Both the position numbers and the translations under genes were made by a program. From positions 1-64,000 of the forward strand of contig DATCCY010000072.1 of assembly GCA_036510975.1 (NCBI GenBank): a stretch of DNA of 64,000 nucleotides, in the 5' to 3' direction. The notes beneath the pieces were generated by a model that saw only the letters and a list, made by a program, of their open reading frames with translations, had not been told where the DNA came from and did no database searches. Shown here in pieces: positions 33,695-42,085 of the stretch. Source of the DNA: Longivirga sp036510975. Lineage in GTDB: Bacteria > Actinomycetota > Actinomycetes > S36-B12 > CAIYMF01. The stretch's first letter is position 1, and each line of letters begins with the position of its first letter.

Positions 33695-34224
33695 GCCCAC
33701 GCCTCCATCCGCCTCTGCAGGGCTGCGGTGGCCCGGAAGGCATGGCGCTTCACGGACCCGGTGCTGACACCCAGCCAGGACGCGATCTGCTCCTCGGAGA
33801 GATCGAGGTAGTAGCGCAGCACGACGACCTCGCGCTGCCGCTGCGGGAGTTCGCGGATCGCCGCCGAGAGCTCGTCGTGCTGCTGGTCGCGCAGACTCTC
33901 GAACTCCGCCGAGACCGACGTGCCGGCCTCGGGGTACTCGTACGAGCGCGCGGTGACGCGGCGCCGCACCCACGACCGCGCGCCGTAGACGACGCTGCGG
34001 TCGAGGTAGGCGACCGCAGCGTGGGGATCCCGGAGCCCGCTCCAGTTGCGGTAGAGCGACTCGAACGCGTCCTGCACGATCTCCTCCGCCGAGCCGTGGT
34101 CGTCGACGAGGAGGGACGCCAGCCCGACCAGTCGACGGTGGTGCACGTGGAACAACGCCGTGACCGCACCACGTGCCGTCCGGGGGAACGCCACGACCGA
34201 CTCGTCGGCGTCCGAGCCCCCCAT
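33691..34224 (-). CDS. SigE-family ECF RNA polymerase sigma factor (copy 1)
   Basis: A 177-residue ECF sigma factor. Region 2 is AEEIVQDAFESLYRNW and region 4 is EEQIASWLGVSTGSVKRHAFRA, with the YLDLSEEQIASWLGVS helix-turn-helix of the Streptomyces SigE-type group. The ATG at 34224 has GGAAGGGGGG upstream. It recognises -35/-10 sites on its targets, likely including its own promoter (see 34255-34285). It is followed by a coupled anti-sigma gene. It differs from copy 2 in many places, so it is an old duplication. Confidence 0.88.
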   Translation of the reverse strand: MGGSDADESVVAFPRTARGAVTALFHVHHRRLVGLASLLVDDHGSAEEIVQDAFESLYRNWSGLRDPHAAVAYLDRSVVYGARSWVRRRVTARSYEYPEAGTSVSAEFESLRDQQHDELSAAIRELPQRQREVVVLRYYLDLSEEQIASWLGVSTGSVKRHAFRATAALQRRMEAWA

Positions 34225-34254
34225 GGCGTCCCCCCTTCCTGGTGCGGTGTCAGT

Positions 34255-34285
34255 GCTTAGTCGCGCGACCCGCTCCGAGGTTGAC
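34255..34285 (-). promoter_or_regulatory. Putative autoregulated promoter of sigma copy 1
   Basis: On the minus strand GTCAACC (34279-34285) and a CTA-containing -10 (ACTAAGC, 34255-34261) are separated by 17 bases, and the start codon lies about 30 bases later. The same GTCAACC element with a CTA at 18-19 bases occurs upstream of sigma copy 2. A shared element before paralogous sigma genes suggests that it is recognised by this sigma group. Confidence 0.5.
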
Positions 34286-34325
34286 ACCGTCGGCGAGGAA
34301 TTTCGAGGCACTTGCCCACGACGAA

Positions 34326-34354
34326 GGCCCGGCACACCCCGATGGTGCCGGGCC
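34326..34354 (-). terminator. Terminator after the second sigma/anti-sigma pair
   Basis: A perfect 10-bp stem (34326-34335 with 34345-34354) and 9-base loop, 20 bases after the copy 2 anti-sigma stop and before the copy 1 sigma promoter. It isolates the two modules. Confidence 0.75.
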
Positions 34355-34374
34355 GCCGCCACCGGTGCGGGTTG

Positions 34375-35166
34375 CTACGACGAGAACCGGATGCTCTCGA
34401 GCACCGCGTCGAGCTGCCCGAGCCAGGACGCCATCTGCGGGTTCATGCGCGCGACCTCGTCGAAGATCACGACGGGCGTCTGGCCCGACCCCATGTCCAG
34501 GACGACGTAGCGCATGGACATGTCCTGCTGGATGTCCTGGCAGGTCCCCGCCGCGCAGCCCAGCGCGTTGGCCTCCATGGCTGTGCTGTCCGCGTCGACC
34601 TCCGTCGCCGGGTGCCCGTCGACGGTCGTGGGCGTCGTCCGGGAGATCGTCATGGTGCCCTTCGACCCGAGGTCGCGCAGGTGGGCGAGGAACGCCTGGT
34701 AGGTCAGCTTCGGATCGTGACCGTCCGCCGTCAGGCTGTCGAACCTGCTGACCGAGAAGTCCGCACAGGTGGCCGGGACGTCGCACAACGTCCACCAGGC
34801 GTAGACGTCGGACTTGTGGCTCGTGACGTTGTTCTGATTGACCCAGGCGGGCAGCACCGCCGAGAAGGCGGGGTGGAAGAACGCGTCGGCGACCACGGAC
34901 GCGCGGGCCGACGAGGCCGGCGGATTCACCGCGGGCGGGACGGAGGCGTCGTGCGAGGGCCCCCGTGCGGCCAGGACCAACCCGACGACCACGACCGCCG
35001 CGGCTGCTGCCACCGCTCCGGCGGCGTACCAGACCCGTCGCGAACGGTCGACGTGGTCGAGGCGGTCCTCGAGCGCGTCGGTCGCGTTGCACATGTCCAG
35101 GTTCATGGCGAGCTGCTCGGCTTCCTCCCGCAGCGCGGTGGCCAGCCTCGACTCCGACTCGGTCAT
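34375..35166 (-). CDS. Membrane anti-sigma-type protein partnered with SigE-family sigma factor (copy 2)
   Basis: A 263-residue single-pass membrane protein, with helix near 45-67 (WYAAGAVAAAAAVVVVGLVL). Its outside domain has two cysteine pairs (TLCDVPATCAD, GCAAGTCQD) like copy 1 and the same CQDI...RYVVLDMG core. It ends at residue 263, lacking the C-terminal extension of copy 1. The ATG is embedded in the sigma stop (ATGA). The domain binding the sigma factor is expected in the N-terminal 45 residues; partner specificity is not determinable. The sequence outside the core is divergent. Confidence 0.7.
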   Translation of the reverse strand: MTESESRLATALREEAEQLAMNLDMCNATDALEDRLDHVDRSRRVWYAAGAVAAAAAVVVVGLVLAARGPSHDASVPPAVNPPASSARASVVADAFFHPAFSAVLPAWVNQNNVTSHKSDVYAWWTLCDVPATCADFSVSRFDSLTADGHDPKLTYQAFLAHLRDLGSKGTMTISRTTPTTVDGHPATEVDADSTAMEANALGCAAGTCQDIQQDMSMRYVVLDMGSGQTPVVIFDEVARMNPQMASWLGQLDAVLESIRFSS

Positions 35167-35696
35167 GCCCAGGCCTCCATCCGCTTCTGCAGCGCGTCAG
35201 TCGCCCGGAAAGCGTGTCGCTTCACCGAGCCCTTGCTGACACCGAGCCACTCCGCGATCTGCTCCTCGGAGAGATCGAGGAAGTACCGGAGGACCACCAC
35301 CTCGCGCTGTCGTCGCGGCAGCTCGCGCACCGCGACGATGAGTTCATGCCGTTGGCTCCCGTCCAGGCCGACGGTCTCCGCAGAGGGCGCGCTGCCGGCA
35401 TCGGGCAGGTCGTACGCCCGTTCCGTCATGCGGCGTCGCACCTTGGACCGTGATCCGTTGACCACGCTGCGGTTGAGGTAGGTGACGGCGGCGTACGGAT
35501 CACGCAGCCGTCCCCAGTTGCGGTAGAGCGCCTCGAAGGCGTCCTGCACGACTTCCTCGGCCGACTCCCTGTCGTCGACCATGAGGGCGGCAAGACCGAC
35601 GAGACGCCGGTAGTGGTGGTGGAACAGGTGGGTCACCGCGGCGCGCGGCGACTCGGGGAGGCTGGACCGCCCCCACGCGTCGCTCGTGCCTGCCAT
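35163..35696 (-). CDS. SigE-family ECF RNA polymerase sigma factor (copy 2)
   Basis: A 177-residue paralogue of copy 1 and the same length. Region 2 is SAEEVVQDAFEALYRNW and region 4 EEQIAEWLGVSKGSVKRHAFRA. The ribosome binding site is GAGAGGGGG before the ATG. The two copies share the same gene order and 4-base overlap with their anti-sigma genes, so the whole module was duplicated rather than the sigma alone. It is convergent to nothing: the MBL gene upstream is on the same strand. Confidence 0.88.
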   Translation of the reverse strand: MAGTSDAWGRSSLPESPRAAVTHLFHHHYRRLVGLAALMVDDRESAEEVVQDAFEALYRNWGRLRDPYAAVTYLNRSVVNGSRSKVRRRMTERAYDLPDAGSAPSAETVGLDGSQRHELIVAVRELPRRQREVVVLRYFLDLSEEQIAEWLGVSKGSVKRHAFRATDALQKRMEAWA

Positions 35697-35722
35697 CTCG
35701 GCTCCCCCTCTCGGACGTCATG

Positions 35723-35754
35723 GGATAGGACGCATGAGCAGCGTTCCGGTTGAC
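35723..35754 (-). promoter_or_regulatory. Putative autoregulated promoter of sigma copy 2
   Basis: GTCAACC on the minus strand (35748-35754) and CCTATCC (35723-35729), 18 bases apart, upstream of sigma copy 2. It matches the element of copy 1 (34279-34285). It lies in the 64 bases after the MBL gene. Confidence 0.5.
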
Positions 35755-35760
35755 CGGGAT

Positions 35761-36543
35761 CTACGACGACTTCGCGCGCGCCGCCCGCGCGAGGTTCTGC
35801 GCGTGCAGATCGGCCATGTCGTCGAGCGCGATGCGCGGGTCCTCGCTCGCACCGTGCGACGCGAGGTCGTCGAGGTAGCGCTGGTCGGCGGTCCAGCGGT
35901 CCACCGGTCGCTCGCTCACGCCGCCGTGCCCCGGGATCAGCACGCGGGAGCGGCGTACGACGTCCTCGAGCGATGCGAGACCGCCGCGGTAGATCGCCAG
36001 GTCCGTGTCGGCGTCGTCGGGCATGGGCAGCTCGACGTCGCTGAGCATGTCGCCGGCCACGAGCACACCGAGCTCCGGCAGCTCGAGCGCGAGGTGGTGC
36101 GGCGCGTGCGCGTCGTGGACGTGGATGCGCACGGTCGGCCCGCTCCACTCCAGCAGCTCGCCGTCGTACGGCGTGAGCCGGCCGGCGAGCTCGACGAGGT
36201 CGGGGGGCAGGTCCGTGCGCAGCGGCCCGACGACATCCTCACGGTCCTCCAACATCGCGCGGACCGTCCCCGGTGTCGCCCAGCGGGGCACGTCGCCGAG
36301 GTCCGGGTGCCAGAGCACGTGGTCGTAGTGCCGGTGCGTGGAGACCCCGCCGACGGCGCGGACGCCGAGCGCCTCGAGGTCCGGCGGGATGGCCGCGAGC
36401 TCGTCGGCGTAGTACGCCGGGTCGATCACGAGCGCGCCCCCGTGCCCGTCGAGGACCACGGTCGAGTTCTGCGCGTAGAAGCGCGACCGTGCGACCCAGA
36501 CCCCGGGGGCGGTCTCGGACAGGCGACGCAGCGCTGCGCTCAT
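35761..36543 (-). CDS. Metallo-beta-lactamase-fold hydrolase
   Basis: A 260-residue MBL-fold protein. The metal motif is THRHYDHVLWH near 93-103 (H-x-H-x-D-H). HAPHHLALELPELGVLVAGDML carries a further His and the bridging Asp, and IPGHGG near 205 provides the last His. It probably hydrolyses a thioester or lactone-type compound in the cytoplasm; this is not a dedicated beta-lactamase signature. ATG start at 36543, with no strong ribosome binding site. It is adjacent to the sigma module but has no evident functional link to it. Confidence 0.85.
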   Translation of the reverse strand: MSAALRRLSETAPGVWVARSRFYAQNSTVVLDGHGGALVIDPAYYADELAAIPPDLEALGVRAVGGVSTHRHYDHVLWHPDLGDVPRWATPGTVRAMLEDREDVVGPLRTDLPPDLVELAGRLTPYDGELLEWSGPTVRIHVHDAHAPHHLALELPELGVLVAGDMLSDVELPMPDDADTDLAIYRGGLASLEDVVRRSRVLIPGHGGVSERPVDRWTADQRYLDDLASHGASEDPRIALDDMADLHAQNLARAARAKSS

Positions 36544-36627
36544 GCGGGCGAGTCTGCCGGGTCGCCACCCCCCGGGCCACCGGGTGCGTTGTCGCGCAGG
36601 GCCGCCGAGTCAGGGAGGATGTTCCGC

Positions 36628-37344
36628 ATGCGACCGGTCATCGGGGTGTCCTGCTACGGCGAGCGCGCGGCCTGGGGTGTGTGGGACGTCGACGCCGTCG
36701 TCCTGCACCGGGCCTACATCACGGCGATCGAGGAGTCCGGCGGCGCTGCCGTGGTCATCCCCCCGGCCTACGACGAGAGCAGCGTCGACGCCGTGCTAGA
36801 CCGGATCGATGCCCTCGTGATCGCCGGCGGTGCCGACGTGGACCCGGCCTCCTACGGCGACGATCCGCACGAGACGACGGACCGCCCCCGCCTGGACCGC
36901 GACGCGACCGAGCGCCGGCTCTATCGCGGCGCCCGCGACCGCGGCCTCCCCGTGCTCGGCATCTGCCGCGGCATGCAGGTCATGGCGGTCGAGGCCGGGG
37001 GCCGTCTGCTGCAGGACCTGCCCTCCGCGGGTTACGGCCTTGCCCACCGCGAGCGGCCTGGCACGTTCACCGAGCACGGTGCCACCTTCGTCGAGGGCTC
37101 GCTCGTGTCCCGCATCCTCGAGACCACGGGGACGGTCGTGAACTCCAGCCACCACCAGGCCGTCGCCGATCCCGGCAGCCTCACCGTCGCGGGCCACGCC
37201 TCGGACGGCACGCTCGAGACCCTCGAGGACCCCGACGCCGCGTTCGTCCTCGGCGTCCAGTGGCACCCCGAGATGACCGAGGACCGGCGCCTGTTCGAAG
37301 CGCTCGCGGTCGCCGCGCGGCACCACGCGCACACCCGCGTCTGA
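36628..37344 (+). CDS. Class I glutamine amidotransferase (gamma-glutamyl-GABA-hydrolase/PuuD-like)
   Basis: A 238-residue class I amidotransferase-fold protein. The nucleophile is in GICRGMQVMAVEAGG (Cys near 112) and the catalytic His-Glu in VQWHPEM near 211. LVIAGGADVDPASYG and the SSHHQAV loop are typical of the PuuD/peptidase C26 group, which removes gamma-glutamyl groups from amine-degradation intermediates. The ATG at 36628 has GGAGG 9 bases upstream; the ATG at 36619 directly abuts it. It is convergent with the catabolic operon of 37411-41867. Confidence 0.85.
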   Translation: MRPVIGVSCYGERAAWGVWDVDAVVLHRAYITAIEESGGAAVVIPPAYDESSVDAVLDRIDALVIAGGADVDPASYGDDPHETTDRPRLDRDATERRLYRGARDRGLPVLGICRGMQVMAVEAGGRLLQDLPSAGYGLAHRERPGTFTEHGATFVEGSLVSRILETTGTVVNSSHHQAVADPGSLTVAGHASDGTLETLEDPDAAFVLGVQWHPEMTEDRRLFEALAVAARHHAHTRV

Positions 37345-37410
37345 AATGCGTCGTACGGCGGCGGACTCGGCCCCGCCACCTGCCGACGTGCCGACGTCGG
37401 ACGTCGGCTG

Positions 37411-38172
37411 CTAGGAGCGATCGGCGCGCGGCAGCGCGAGGATGGCGGTCTGGCGGGCCGAGGCGATGAGCCGTCCGGTGGAGTCCCACACGCGGGAGGT
37501 CTCGTCGATGATCCCGGAGCGCAGCGTCTCGCACCGCGCCTCGACGACGAGCGCACCGACCGCGTCGCCCGGGTAGAGCACCACCTGGCTGGAGACGGTC
37601 GGCGTGCCGGCGAACACGTGCGTGGCCCAGGTCGACGGAGGGAGCACGTCCCACGCCGCGAGCAGCAGGGTCGGGTCGGCGTCGCGGGCGTCGCGGTAGC
37701 GCACCCAACCGGCGATCACCATCTCCTCGAGCGGCGCGCCGCCGGTGATCGCATGGCCGACCGACGGGTGCGGACGCACCTCGAGGGTGTGCAGCAGCTC
37801 CATGCCCGCGACCGGACCGTCGGCCGCCCAGTCCGGGCACTCGTCGATCGGCGGCAGCTCGGGCGGCACCGCCGAGTCGACCTGCACCGGCGAGTCCTTC
37901 GGCGTGCCGGTGGTGACCAGCGCCTCGACGAGAGCGAGGCCGTCACGGGAGAGAGTGACCCGCGCGGTGGACAGGCGGCCGCGGCGTACGACCTCGACGT
38001 CGGCGTCCACCGGTCCACCGCCGCGTGCGGCGTGCAGGTAGTGGACGCTCACGGTGAGCGGGTGCGCGCCGTCGAGAGCCTCGCTCGCGACCTGCCCGCA
38101 CACGGCCGTGAGGTAGCCGCCGTTGAGATGGCCCGTGATGCTCCAGCCGTTGTCGAGATCGATCGCCGTCAC
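37411..38172 (-). CDS. Acyl-CoA thioesterase-family protein (double hotdog)
   Basis: A 253-residue protein with two hotdog halves, as in TesB-type thioesterases. The N-terminal half (GHLNGGYLTAVCGQVASEAL, then PLTVSVHYLHAA) carries the acyl-CoA-binding helix pattern; the second half holds VFAGTPTVSSQVVLYPGD and ETSRVWDSTGRLIASARQ. It may hydrolyse acyl-CoA products of the neighbouring amine-catabolic pathway or act independently. GTG start at 38172 (the longer ORF overlaps the SDR gene). It follows the SDR gene by 70 bases. Substrate unknown. Confidence 0.8.
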   Translation of the reverse strand: MTAIDLDNGWSITGHLNGGYLTAVCGQVASEALDGAHPLTVSVHYLHAARGGGPVDADVEVVRRGRLSTARVTLSRDGLALVEALVTTGTPKDSPVQVDSAVPPELPPIDECPDWAADGPVAGMELLHTLEVRPHPSVGHAITGGAPLEEMVIAGWVRYRDARDADPTLLLAAWDVLPPSTWATHVFAGTPTVSSQVVLYPGDAVGALVVEARCETLRSGIIDETSRVWDSTGRLIASARQTAILALPRADRS

Positions 38173-38242
38173 GCGGCAAGCCTCGCACGAGCGACGACCC
38201 CCGCCGGATCCGAGTCCGTCAGGGGTCGTCGCACTGAGGGTC

Positions 38243-39007
38243 CTACAGCGGCGTGACGTACGCGCCGCTGATGCCACCGTCGACGAGGAAGTTGCTGGCG
38301 GTGATGAACGACGAGTCGTCGCTGCCGAGGAAGGCCACAGCCGCGGCGATCTCGCTCGGCTCGGCGAAGCGCCCGAACGGGATGTGCACGAGCCGACGGG
38401 CCGCTCGCTCCGGGTCCTTGGCGAACAGCTCACGCAGGAGCGGGGTGTTGACGGGTCCCGGAGAGAGCGCGTTGACCCGGATCCCCTCACGGGCGAACTG
38501 CACGCCGAGCTCGCGGCTCATGGCGAGCACGCCGCCCTTGGACGCCGTGTAGGAGATCTGCGAGGTGGCAGCACCCATCGTCGCGACGAACGACGCCGTG
38601 TTGATGATCGACCCCTTGCCCTGCTCCTGCATGTAGGGGATCACCGCCTTGCAGCACAGGTAGACCGACGTGAGGTTCACGAGCTGCACACGGTCCCAGG
38701 CCTCGATGCCCGTGGTGAGGATCGAGTCGTCGTCCGGCGGCGAGATGCCGGCGTTGTGGAACGACACGTCGATCGAGCCGTAGAGCTCCTTCGCCGAGCG
38801 GAACATGCGGGCGACGTCGTCGGCGTCCGTCACGTTCGCCTGCACGGCGGCGCCGCCGACCTCGGCGGCGACCGCGGTCGCGGCCTCGAGGTTCATGTCG
38901 ACGACCACGACGTTCGCGCCCTCGGACGCGACCCGCAGAGCCGTCGCCTTGCCGATGCCGCTGCCCCCGCCGGTGATGACGACGGTGCGACCGGTGTACC
39001 TGTCCAC
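38243..39007 (-). CDS. Short-chain dehydrogenase/reductase
   Basis: A 254-residue classical SDR. The cofactor motif is TGGGSGIG (TGxxxGxG) at 12-19, the NAG motif is HNAGIS, and the catalytic triad Ser-Tyr-Lys appears as SF..SYTASKGG. VDGG at the C-terminus is the usual end. D37 after the second strand (VVVDMN) suggests NAD(H) rather than NADP(H). Substrate unknown; in this operon it may reduce or oxidise a pathway alcohol. The ALDH stop lies 6 bases upstream, so it is an operon partner. Confidence 0.9.
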   Translation of the reverse strand: MDRYTGRTVVITGGGSGIGKATALRVASEGANVVVVDMNLEAATAVAAEVGGAAVQANVTDADDVARMFRSAKELYGSIDVSFHNAGISPPDDDSILTTGIEAWDRVQLVNLTSVYLCCKAVIPYMQEQGKGSIINTASFVATMGAATSQISYTASKGGVLAMSRELGVQFAREGIRVNALSPGPVNTPLLRELFAKDPERAARRLVHIPFGRFAEPSEIAAAVAFLGSDDSSFITASNFLVDGGISGAYVTPL

Positions 39008-39013
39008 GATGGC

Positions 39014-40381
39014 TCAGCCTTCCGTTGAGATGAACACGTTCTTGACCTCGGTGAACGCGTGCAGCGCGTCCGGCCCGAGCTCCCGGCCGAGGCCGGACCT
39101 CTTGAAGCCGCCGAACGGCGTCCAGTAGCGCACCGAGGAGTGCGAGTTGACCGAGAGGTTGCCGGCTTCGATGCCACGACTGACGCGGATGGCGCGCCCG
39201 ACGTCACGGGTCCAGATCGAGCCCGAGAGCCCGAACGGCGTCGCGTTGGCCATCCGGATCGCGTCGGCCTCGTCGTCGAACGGCATCACCGCCACGATCG
39301 GGCCGAAGGTCTCCTCCTGCATAAGCGGGTCGTCCTCGGAGGACGGCACGACCACCGTGGCGGGGTACCAGAACCCGGGACCGTCCGGCACCGAGCCGCG
39401 GATCACGACGTTGGACGACTCCGTGACGTACGCGGCGACGCTCTCGCGGTGGCCGGCGCTGATGAGCGGACCCATCTCCGAGGTGTCGAGGGTGGGGTCC
39501 TCGACCCGGACGCCGAGGACCGCCGTCTCGAGCATCGCGAGGAAGTCGTCCATGACCGAGCGCTCGACCAGGATGCGCGAGCGGGCGCAGCAGTCCTGTC
39601 CGGCGTTGTCGAAGACGGCGTACGGCGCGGTGGCCGCCGCCTTCGCGAGGTCGGAGTCGGCGAACACGACGTTGGCGCTCTTGCCGCCCAGCTCGAGGGT
39701 CACGGGCTTGACCTGACGTGCGCAGCCCTCGGCCACGCGGGTGCCGACGTCGGTGGACCCGGTGAACACCACCTTCGCCACGTGCGGGTGGGTCACGAAC
39801 CGCTCCCCGACCACCGAGCCCTTGCCCGTGAGGACCTGGAAGACATCCCCGGGGAGGCCCGCCTCGAGGCCGAGCTCCGCGATGCGCACCGCGGTGAGCG
39901 GCGTCAGCTCCGCGGGCTTGAGGACCACCGTGTTGCCCGCGGCGAGCGCCGGGGCGAAGCCCCAGCCGGCGATCGGCATCGGGAAGTTCCACGGGACGAT
40001 GACGCCGACGACGCCGAGCGGTTCGTGGAAGGTCACGTCAAGGCCGCCGACCACGGGGATCTGGTGGCCGAGCAGCCGCTCCGGCGCGCCCGAGTAGTAG
40101 GCCAGGACGTCGCGGACGTTGCCGGCCTCCCAGCGCGCGTTGCCGATCGTGTGGCCGGCGTTCCGCACCTCGAGCTGGGCGAGCTCCTCGTTGTGCTCGT
40201 CGACGAGCGCGGAGAACCGGCGCAGGATGCGTGCCCGGTCACCGGGTGAGACATGGCGCCAGGACTCGAACGCGCGATGCGAGCGGGCGATGGCGGCGTC
40301 GGTCTCCTCGAGGGAGATCGACGGGACCGAGGCGACGAGCTCCTCGGTCGCGGGGTTGACGACGTCGTGCAGGGCGGTCAC
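39014..40381 (-). CDS. Aldehyde dehydrogenase (gamma-glutamyl-aminoaldehyde type possible)
   Basis: A 455-residue NAD(P)+-dependent aldehyde dehydrogenase. Motifs are PWNFPMPIAGWG, the glycine-rich FTGSTDVG, the catalytic Glu in ELGGKSANVVF and the catalytic cysteine in NAGQDCCARSRILVE, and EETFGPIVAVM. A PuuC-like role, oxidising gamma-glutamyl-aminoaldehyde, is suggested by the GlnA-like gene upstream and the PuuD-like gene nearby. GTG start. A strong palindrome lies in the 103 bases between GlnA and this gene. Confidence 0.92.
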   Translation of the reverse strand: MTALHDVVNPATEELVASVPSISLEETDAAIARSHRAFESWRHVSPGDRARILRRFSALVDEHNEELAQLEVRNAGHTIGNARWEAGNVRDVLAYYSGAPERLLGHQIPVVGGLDVTFHEPLGVVGVIVPWNFPMPIAGWGFAPALAAGNTVVLKPAELTPLTAVRIAELGLEAGLPGDVFQVLTGKGSVVGERFVTHPHVAKVVFTGSTDVGTRVAEGCARQVKPVTLELGGKSANVVFADSDLAKAAATAPYAVFDNAGQDCCARSRILVERSVMDDFLAMLETAVLGVRVEDPTLDTSEMGPLISAGHRESVAAYVTESSNVVIRGSVPDGPGFWYPATVVVPSSEDDPLMQEETFGPIVAVMPFDDEADAIRMANATPFGLSGSIWTRDVGRAIRVSRGIEAGNLSVNSHSSVRYWTPFGGFKRSGLGRELGPDALHAFTEVKNVFISTEG

Positions 40382-40437
40382 AGCTTCGGCCTCTCACAAG
40401 ATCACGACTTGAGGACGGAATCGTGCAGTTTTCGTGG

Positions 40438-40466
40438 CCTTGATCGTCCCCTAGGGGTGATCAAGG
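40438..40466. promoter_or_regulatory. Palindrome between the ALDH and GlnA-like genes
   Basis: CCTTGATC (40438-40445) pairs with GATCAAGG (40459-40466) around an inner CCCCTAGGGG. Only one base is unpaired. It could be a terminator, an RNA-stabilising stem or an operator. It lies within an otherwise gene-free 103 bases. Confidence 0.5.
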
Positions 40467-40484
40467 ACGTGCGGTGGGGCGGGG

Positions 40485-41867
40485 TCAGAGGCGTTCGAAG
40501 CCGCGGTAGCGCTCCCAGTCGGTCACGGTGCGGCCGAAGGCCTCAATCTCGATCTTGCCCATGTTGGTGTAGTGCTCCTGGACCTCCTCGCCGAAGGTCT
40601 CCCCGACCCACTCGGACCCCTCCCAGAGGTCGACCGCGTCGGCCAGGCGCCACGGCACCTTCTCCCCCGTCGACGCGTAGGCGTTGCCTCTCTCCTCCGG
40701 CCGCAGCTCCAGCCCGCGCTCGATGCCGTCGAGGCCTGCCGCGACCATCCCGGCCACGGCGAGGTAGGGGTTGACGTCGCCACCCGGCACTCGGTTCTCG
40801 AGGCGCAGGCCCGCACCGCGGCCCACCAGGCGCAGGGCGCACGTGCGGTTGTCGCGGCCCCACTCGATCGACGTCGGAGCGAAGGAGCCGGGGGCGAAAC
40901 GCTTGTAGGAGTTGATGTTGGGAGCGAAGAGCAGGGACAGCTCCCGCAGGTGCGCCAGCTGGCCGGCGACGAACTGCCGGCCGACGTCGGACATGCCGTG
41001 CACCTCGTCGGCCTTGTCGGCCATCACGAGCGAGCCGTCGGTGCCGCGGAAGGAGAGGTGGATGTGGCAGGAGTTGCCCTCGCGCTCGTTGTACTTCGCC
41101 ATGAACGTGAGCGCGTAGCCCTCCTGCGCCGCGATCTCCTTCGCGCCGGTCTTGTAGACGACGTGGTTGTCGCAGGTCGTGAGCGCGTCCTCGTAGAGGA
41201 AGGCGATCTCGTGCTGCCCGAAGTTGCACTCGCCCTTGGCGCTCTCCACCTGCAGCCCGGCGTCGGCCATGGCCAGCCTGATACGCCGCAGCAGCGGCTC
41301 CACCCGCGACGTCCCGATGATCGAGTAGTCGACGTTGTAGAGGTTCGACGGGTTCAGGTCGCGGTAGCCGCGGTTCCACGCCTCCTCGTAGGTGTCGTTG
41401 AAGAGGATGAACTCGAGCTCGGTGCCGACGAACGCCTCCATGCCCGCGGCGCGCAGCCGCTCGAGCTGCGCCTTGAGCACCTGTCGCGGCGAGGCGACGA
41501 CGTCGCGGCCGTCGAGCCAGTGCACGTCCGCCTGCACCATCGCGGTGCCGGGGTGCCAGGTCACGCGCCGCAGGGTCGACAGGTCGTGGGCCATCACGAA
41601 GTCGCCGTATCCGGAGTGCCAGCTCGACATGCGGTAGCCGTCGACGGTGTTCATGTCGACGTCGACGGCCAGCAGGTAGTTGCAGCCCTCGGTGCCGTGC
41701 GGGAGCACGTGCTCGATGAAGTACGGCGCATGTACACGCTTTCCCTGCAGCCGACCCTGCATGTCGGTGATCCCGACGATGACGGTGTCGATCCGACCGT
41801 CGGCGACCTCGGCCTTGAGCTGCTCGACGGACAGGGGTGCGCCCGCGGGGGCGGCGTGGTCGGACAT
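40485..41867 (-). CDS. Glutamine-synthetase-family ligase (GlnA3/GlnA4/PuuA type)
   Basis: A 460-residue glutamine-synthetase-fold ligase. The metal and ATP regions are visible: GTELEFILFNDTY, ESAKGECNFGQHEIAF, SCHIHLSF (His-x-His-Leu-S) and ENRVPGGDVNPYLAVAG. It is shorter than GSI and lacks the Tyr adenylylation loop, as in gamma-glutamyl-amine ligases (PuuA, GlnA3, GlnA4). It probably links glutamate to a polyamine or ethanolamine. ATG start. It is divergent from the kinase/permease/regulator operon through the 218-base region with the GTCTAGAC operator. Confidence 0.88.
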   Translation of the reverse strand: MSDHAAPAGAPLSVEQLKAEVADGRIDTVIVGITDMQGRLQGKRVHAPYFIEHVLPHGTEGCNYLLAVDVDMNTVDGYRMSSWHSGYGDFVMAHDLSTLRRVTWHPGTAMVQADVHWLDGRDVVASPRQVLKAQLERLRAAGMEAFVGTELEFILFNDTYEEAWNRGYRDLNPSNLYNVDYSIIGTSRVEPLLRRIRLAMADAGLQVESAKGECNFGQHEIAFLYEDALTTCDNHVVYKTGAKEIAAQEGYALTFMAKYNEREGNSCHIHLSFRGTDGSLVMADKADEVHGMSDVGRQFVAGQLAHLRELSLLFAPNINSYKRFAPGSFAPTSIEWGRDNRTCALRLVGRGAGLRLENRVPGGDVNPYLAVAGMVAAGLDGIERGLELRPEERGNAYASTGEKVPWRLADAVDLWEGSEWVGETFGEEVQEHYTNMGKIEIEAFGRTVTDWERYRGFERL

Positions 41868-41940
41868 GGGTCTTCCCTTCGCGTGGATGAGGACACCCTG
41901 CCCGTTCCGGGGCCGGTTTGGGCAACGAAACGCCTACGGG

Positions 41941-41956
41941 TTCGGTCTAGACCGAA
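41941..41956. promoter_or_regulatory. 16-bp perfect palindrome, likely HutC/GntR operator
   Basis: TTCGGTCTAGACCGAA is a perfect palindrome. It contains GTCTAGAC, which matches the HutC-subfamily GntR consensus GT-N-TA-N-AC. It lies between the divergent GlnA-like and kinase genes and shares the core GGTCTAGACC with the site at 48309-48318 upstream of the oxidoreductase. The GntR/HutC regulator is encoded in this cluster. Confidence 0.75.
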
Positions 41957-42085
41957 AACGGCCCACAACGGCGCCCAAGAGGTCTACTCTCCGGTCACCG
42001 CGCAGCGCCGCGGGCCGGCTGCTGCGAGCCGTCCCGACCGGTGGGCGTCCACGGGGGTGGCGGCGGAACCGAGCGGGAGGTCGAG

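Noticed and set aside
31064..33811. Open frame of 915 codons antisense to moeZ and the anti-sigma gene
   Set aside because: Shadow of moeZ, whose motifs are intact on the other strand.
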